Assembly: GCA_040509055.1 (NCBI GenBank)
Contig: JBEVLT010000022.1
Span: 1 to 15,904 of the forward strand
Reading direction: 5' to 3'
DNA length: 15,904 nt
Origin: JAJKIP01 sp040509055
GTDB taxonomy: Bacteria > Bacteroidota > Bacteroidia > Chitinophagales > Chitinophagaceae
The notes beneath the pieces were generated by a model that saw nothing but the letters and a program-made list of their open reading frames with translations, ran no database searches and was not told the origin of the DNA. Position 1 is the stretch's first letter. Each line of letters opens with the position of its first letter. Shown here in pieces: positions 13,841 through 15,904 of this stretch. The translations under genes were made by a program, and so were the position numbers.

Positions 13841-15868
13841 ATGCAACGAGTCGTTTCCTTTTTTTCCCTCCTGTTTATCGTCTCTCATGCGCTGGCCCAG
13901 CCGGCCGATCCCTGGATCATTACGGCCAGCCCTGTGGGTGAGCAGGATTATTATGGCGTTACGGTGGCCAATGGCATGGTCGGTATTGTTTCCAGCCCGC
14001 ATCCTTTCCAGGCTAAAGAAGTAGTGCTCGCCGGTGCTTATGATGCCTATGGCAGGGGCCGGGTAAGCAACTTTTTGAAAAATTTCAACCCGCTCAATTT
14101 CTACCTCGATATCGATTACGACCGGATCAGCCTCTACAATGCCACCGGCATGCGCCAGCAACTGGACATGCGTCATGGCAGCCTGACCACCTCGTTCGAT
14201 TATTACGACAAGGCTACCATTTCCTATACCTGGTATGCGCTTCGCCATCTGCCCTATACCGTGCTGATGGATGTGATCATTACCGCTAAAAAGGATTTTT
14301 CGATGGTAGCATCCAGTGTACTGGAATCGCCGGATGCTCTGCGCGACGTACAGAACTATTTTCATGAGATCGACCGGCCGCATGCACTGGTAAGCCTGCT
14401 GACATCCACGGCCCGGAGCCCGACGGGTAAACTGATGCTGTGCGCCTCAAACTCTTTTTTATTCAGCGAGCCGCATGGCAGCGAACCACGGGTGGGGCAC
14501 GAAGTGTGGGACAACAACATGCACCTGATGCGCTTCAGCAAAAAAATGAAGGCTGGTGAGCAATATTCTTTTGCCGTGGCCGGGTCCCTCATCTCGTCGG
14601 CGCATCACGACGATCCGCTGAACGAAGCGGAACGGCTGAGCATCTTTGCAAACCTGGAAGGACGGGACCGGCTGATCAAATTCCACAAGGCTGCCTGGGA
14701 TGAACTATGGAAAAGCGATATACAAATAGAAGGCGATGCACAAAGCCAGCAGGATGTGCACAGCATGCTGTACCATCTGTACTCCTTTGTGCGTGAAGGA
14801 ACAGCCTTCAGTCCTTCACCGATGGGCCTCAGCGGCCTCGGGTATAACGGACATGTGTTCTGGGATACGGAACTGTGGATGTATCCCGCCTTGCTGGTAC
14901 TGCACCCGGAAATGGCAAAGGGACTGGTGGACTACCGCTTCAACAGGATGGAAGCCGCCAGGCAAAATGCTTTTGCTCATGGCTACAAAGGCGCGATGTT
15001 TCCCTGGGAAAGTGCGGCCAGCGGGGTGGAAGAAACACCGGTCTGGGCCCTGAGCGGTCCCTTTGAGCATCATATCACCGCCTGCGTGGGCATTGCTGCC
15101 TGGAACTATTATTGCGTGACGCAGGATAAGACATGGCTGAAGGAAAAGGGCTGGCCCATCCTGTCGGCTACGGCCGATTTCTGGGCCAGCCGGGTAGAAC
15201 GGAATGGCCCGGGGCATTACGATATCAACAACGTGGTGGCAGCCGACGAATGGGCGGAGAACGTGGACAACAATGCATTTACCAACGCTGCAGCCAAAGC
15301 CAACCTGCACTATGCCGCCGAAGCGGCCAGATTATTGGGACTGCCGGCCAATGCCGACTGGCAACAGGTGCACGATAACATACCGATCCTTGCCCTGGCC
15401 GATGGCGTCACCAAAGAACATGCAGCTTATAAAGGCGAAGGCATCAAGCAGGCGGATGTGAACCTGCTGGCTTACCCGCTGAAAGAAATAACCGATCCCG
15501 TGCGTATCCGGAAAGACCTCGAATACTATGCACCACGGGTGGGTAACGGCCCTGCCATGACGCAGGCTATTTTTGCCTTGCTGTATGCGCGGCTGGGCGA
15601 CAGTGCCAAAGCCTTTCATTTTTTTAAGGATGGCTATATCCTGAATAAGAAACCTCCTTTCGGCGTGCTGGCAGAGACCAAGGGAGGCGGTAATCCTTAT
15701 TTTGCTACCGGCGCCGGCGGCATGCTCCAGAGTGTGCTGATGGGTTTTGGGGGACTGGAGATCACGCCGGCAGGCATCACCCAGGTGAAATCCGTATTGC
15801 CTGCTTCCTGGAAAAAGCTGACAATAACCCGTATCGGCCCGGGCGGGAAAACTTTTGTGGTGAAGTAG
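13841..15868 (+). CDS. GH65 family alpha-glucoside hydrolase (ATHL1/kojibiosidase-like), periplasmic
   Basis: This GH65 enzyme is predicted to cleave an alpha-glucosidic linkage with inversion. The frame can start at a GTG at 13817, but the ATG at 13841 gives a clean signal peptide (MQRVVSFFSLLFIVSHALAQ) and is preferred; the protein is then 675 residues. A beta-sandwich (about 25-285) precedes the (alpha/alpha)6 barrel. Family blocks are GHVFWDTELWMYPALL (337-352), GYKGAMFPWESA (381-392), ADEWAENVDNNAFTN (468-482, catalytic acid Glu470) and GIKQADVNLL (534-543). The phosphate-binding Ser/Thr-rich loop of GH65 phosphorylases is not seen at NGPAMTQ (569-575). Glu612 in VLAETKGGG sits 142 residues after Glu470, close to the spacing of the acid/base pair in human PGGHG (ATHL1) and the Flavobacterium kojibiose hydrolase as I recall them. 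The gene follows the unassigned barrel gene by 32 bases and is the last visible gene; no terminator appears in the 36 bases after it. Confidence 0.92.
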   Translation: MQRVVSFFSLLFIVSHALAQPADPWIITASPVGEQDYYGVTVANGMVGIVSSPHPFQAKEVVLAGAYDAYGRGRVSNFLKNFNPLNFYLDIDYDRISLYNATGMRQQLDMRHGSLTTSFDYYDKATISYTWYALRHLPYTVLMDVIITAKKDFSMVASSVLESPDALRDVQNYFHEIDRPHALVSLLTSTARSPTGKLMLCASNSFLFSEPHGSEPRVGHEVWDNNMHLMRFSKKMKAGEQYSFAVAGSLISSAHHDDPLNEAERLSIFANLEGRDRLIKFHKAAWDELWKSDIQIEGDAQSQQDVHSMLYHLYSFVREGTAFSPSPMGLSGLGYNGHVFWDTELWMYPALLVLHPEMAKGLVDYRFNRMEAARQNAFAHGYKGAMFPWESAASGVEETPVWALSGPFEHHITACVGIAAWNYYCVTQDKTWLKEKGWPILSATADFWASRVERNGPGHYDINNVVAADEWAENVDNNAFTNAAAKANLHYAAEAARLLGLPANADWQQVHDNIPILALADGVTKEHAAYKGEGIKQADVNLLAYPLKEITDPVRIRKDLEYYAPRVGNGPAMTQAIFALLYARLGDSAKAFHFFKDGYILNKKPPFGVLAETKGGGNPYFATGAGGMLQSVLMGFGGLEITPAGITQVKSVLPASWKKLTITRIGPGGKTFVVK

Positions 15869-15904
15869 GAGAACATTGGAAAAGCGGAATTGGGAAATTT
15901 TGAA

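Larger units (their letters stand above)
63..15868 (+). other. Polysaccharide utilisation locus, probable single operon of eight genes
   Basis: All eight genes run the same way with gaps of 19, 63, 20, 1, -13, 12 and 32 bases, and no convincing terminator or promoter separates them. Every product carries an export signal: SusC is an outer-membrane barrel. SusD, the beta-helix protein, GH43 and possibly the esterase are lipoproteins; GH35, GH65 and probably the unassigned barrel enzyme are soluble periplasmic. This division fits the Sus model of surface trimming, import and periplasmic completion. No regulator, SusE/F-like protein, inner-membrane sugar transporter or sugar kinase is visible, so those must lie elsewhere or upstream. 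The grouping follows from the sequence; the single-transcript claim is inference. Confidence 0.88.

Noticed and set aside
13841..15868. GH65 maltose or trehalose phosphorylase
   Set aside because: It has an export signal, lacks the Ser/Thr phosphate loop as far as I can see, and has a Glu at the hydrolase base position.
15869..15904. Terminator or next gene at the right edge
   Set aside because: Only 36 bases remain; no stem-loop or start is visible in them.

Overview
The window is a polysaccharide utilisation locus (PUL) from a member of the Bacteroidota, most likely the family Chitinophagaceae. The basis is a paired SusC-like/SusD-like gene set with an N-terminal STN domain on SusC, AT-rich leaders without strong Shine-Dalgarno sequences, Bacteroidota-style lipoprotein signals, and a base composition a little above half G+C by eye. 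The genus assignment is an inference from protein style, not from a search. All eight genes lie on the + strand and cover almost the whole window; I see no RNA genes, insertion sequences, CRISPR arrays or minus-strand genes.

Layout: (1) 63-3614, SusC-like TonB-dependent outer-membrane transporter with STN domain; (2) 3634-5418, SusD-like surface glycan-binding lipoprotein; (3) 5482-7062, right-handed beta-helix lipoprotein, probably a lyase or glycosidase; (4) 7083-9899, GH35-type beta-galactosidase; (5) 9901-10905, GH43-type enzyme resembling the exo-beta-1,3-galactanase group; (6) 10893-11927, SGNH/CE3-like esterase with an N-terminal Ig-like domain; (7) 11940-13808, a large predicted (alpha/alpha)6-barrel glycosidase that I cannot place in a family; (8) 13841-15868, a GH65 enzyme whose residues point to hydrolysis rather than phosphorolysis. 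Gaps are 19, 63, 20, 1, -13, 12 and 32 bases, so the genes probably form one operon. The 63-base SusD/beta-helix gap is the only place with room for a control element; it holds a 7-base-period repeat and a small hairpin.

Working model (inference): the SusD-like protein and the surface lipoproteins (beta-helix, GH43 and perhaps the esterase) capture, trim and deacetylate a glycan. SusC imports the fragments, and periplasmic GH35, GH65 and the unassigned barrel enzyme finish the job. The enzyme set suggests a galactose-rich, acetylated glycan carrying beta-galactosyl and alpha-glucosyl units. Expression is probably driven by an ECF sigma/anti-sigma pair that senses SusC through its STN domain and would lie upstream, outside the window. 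The most interesting points are the unassigned barrel enzyme, the GH65 hydrolase signature inside a galactan-type PUL, and the overall enzyme combination, which matches no classic PUL that I recognise.
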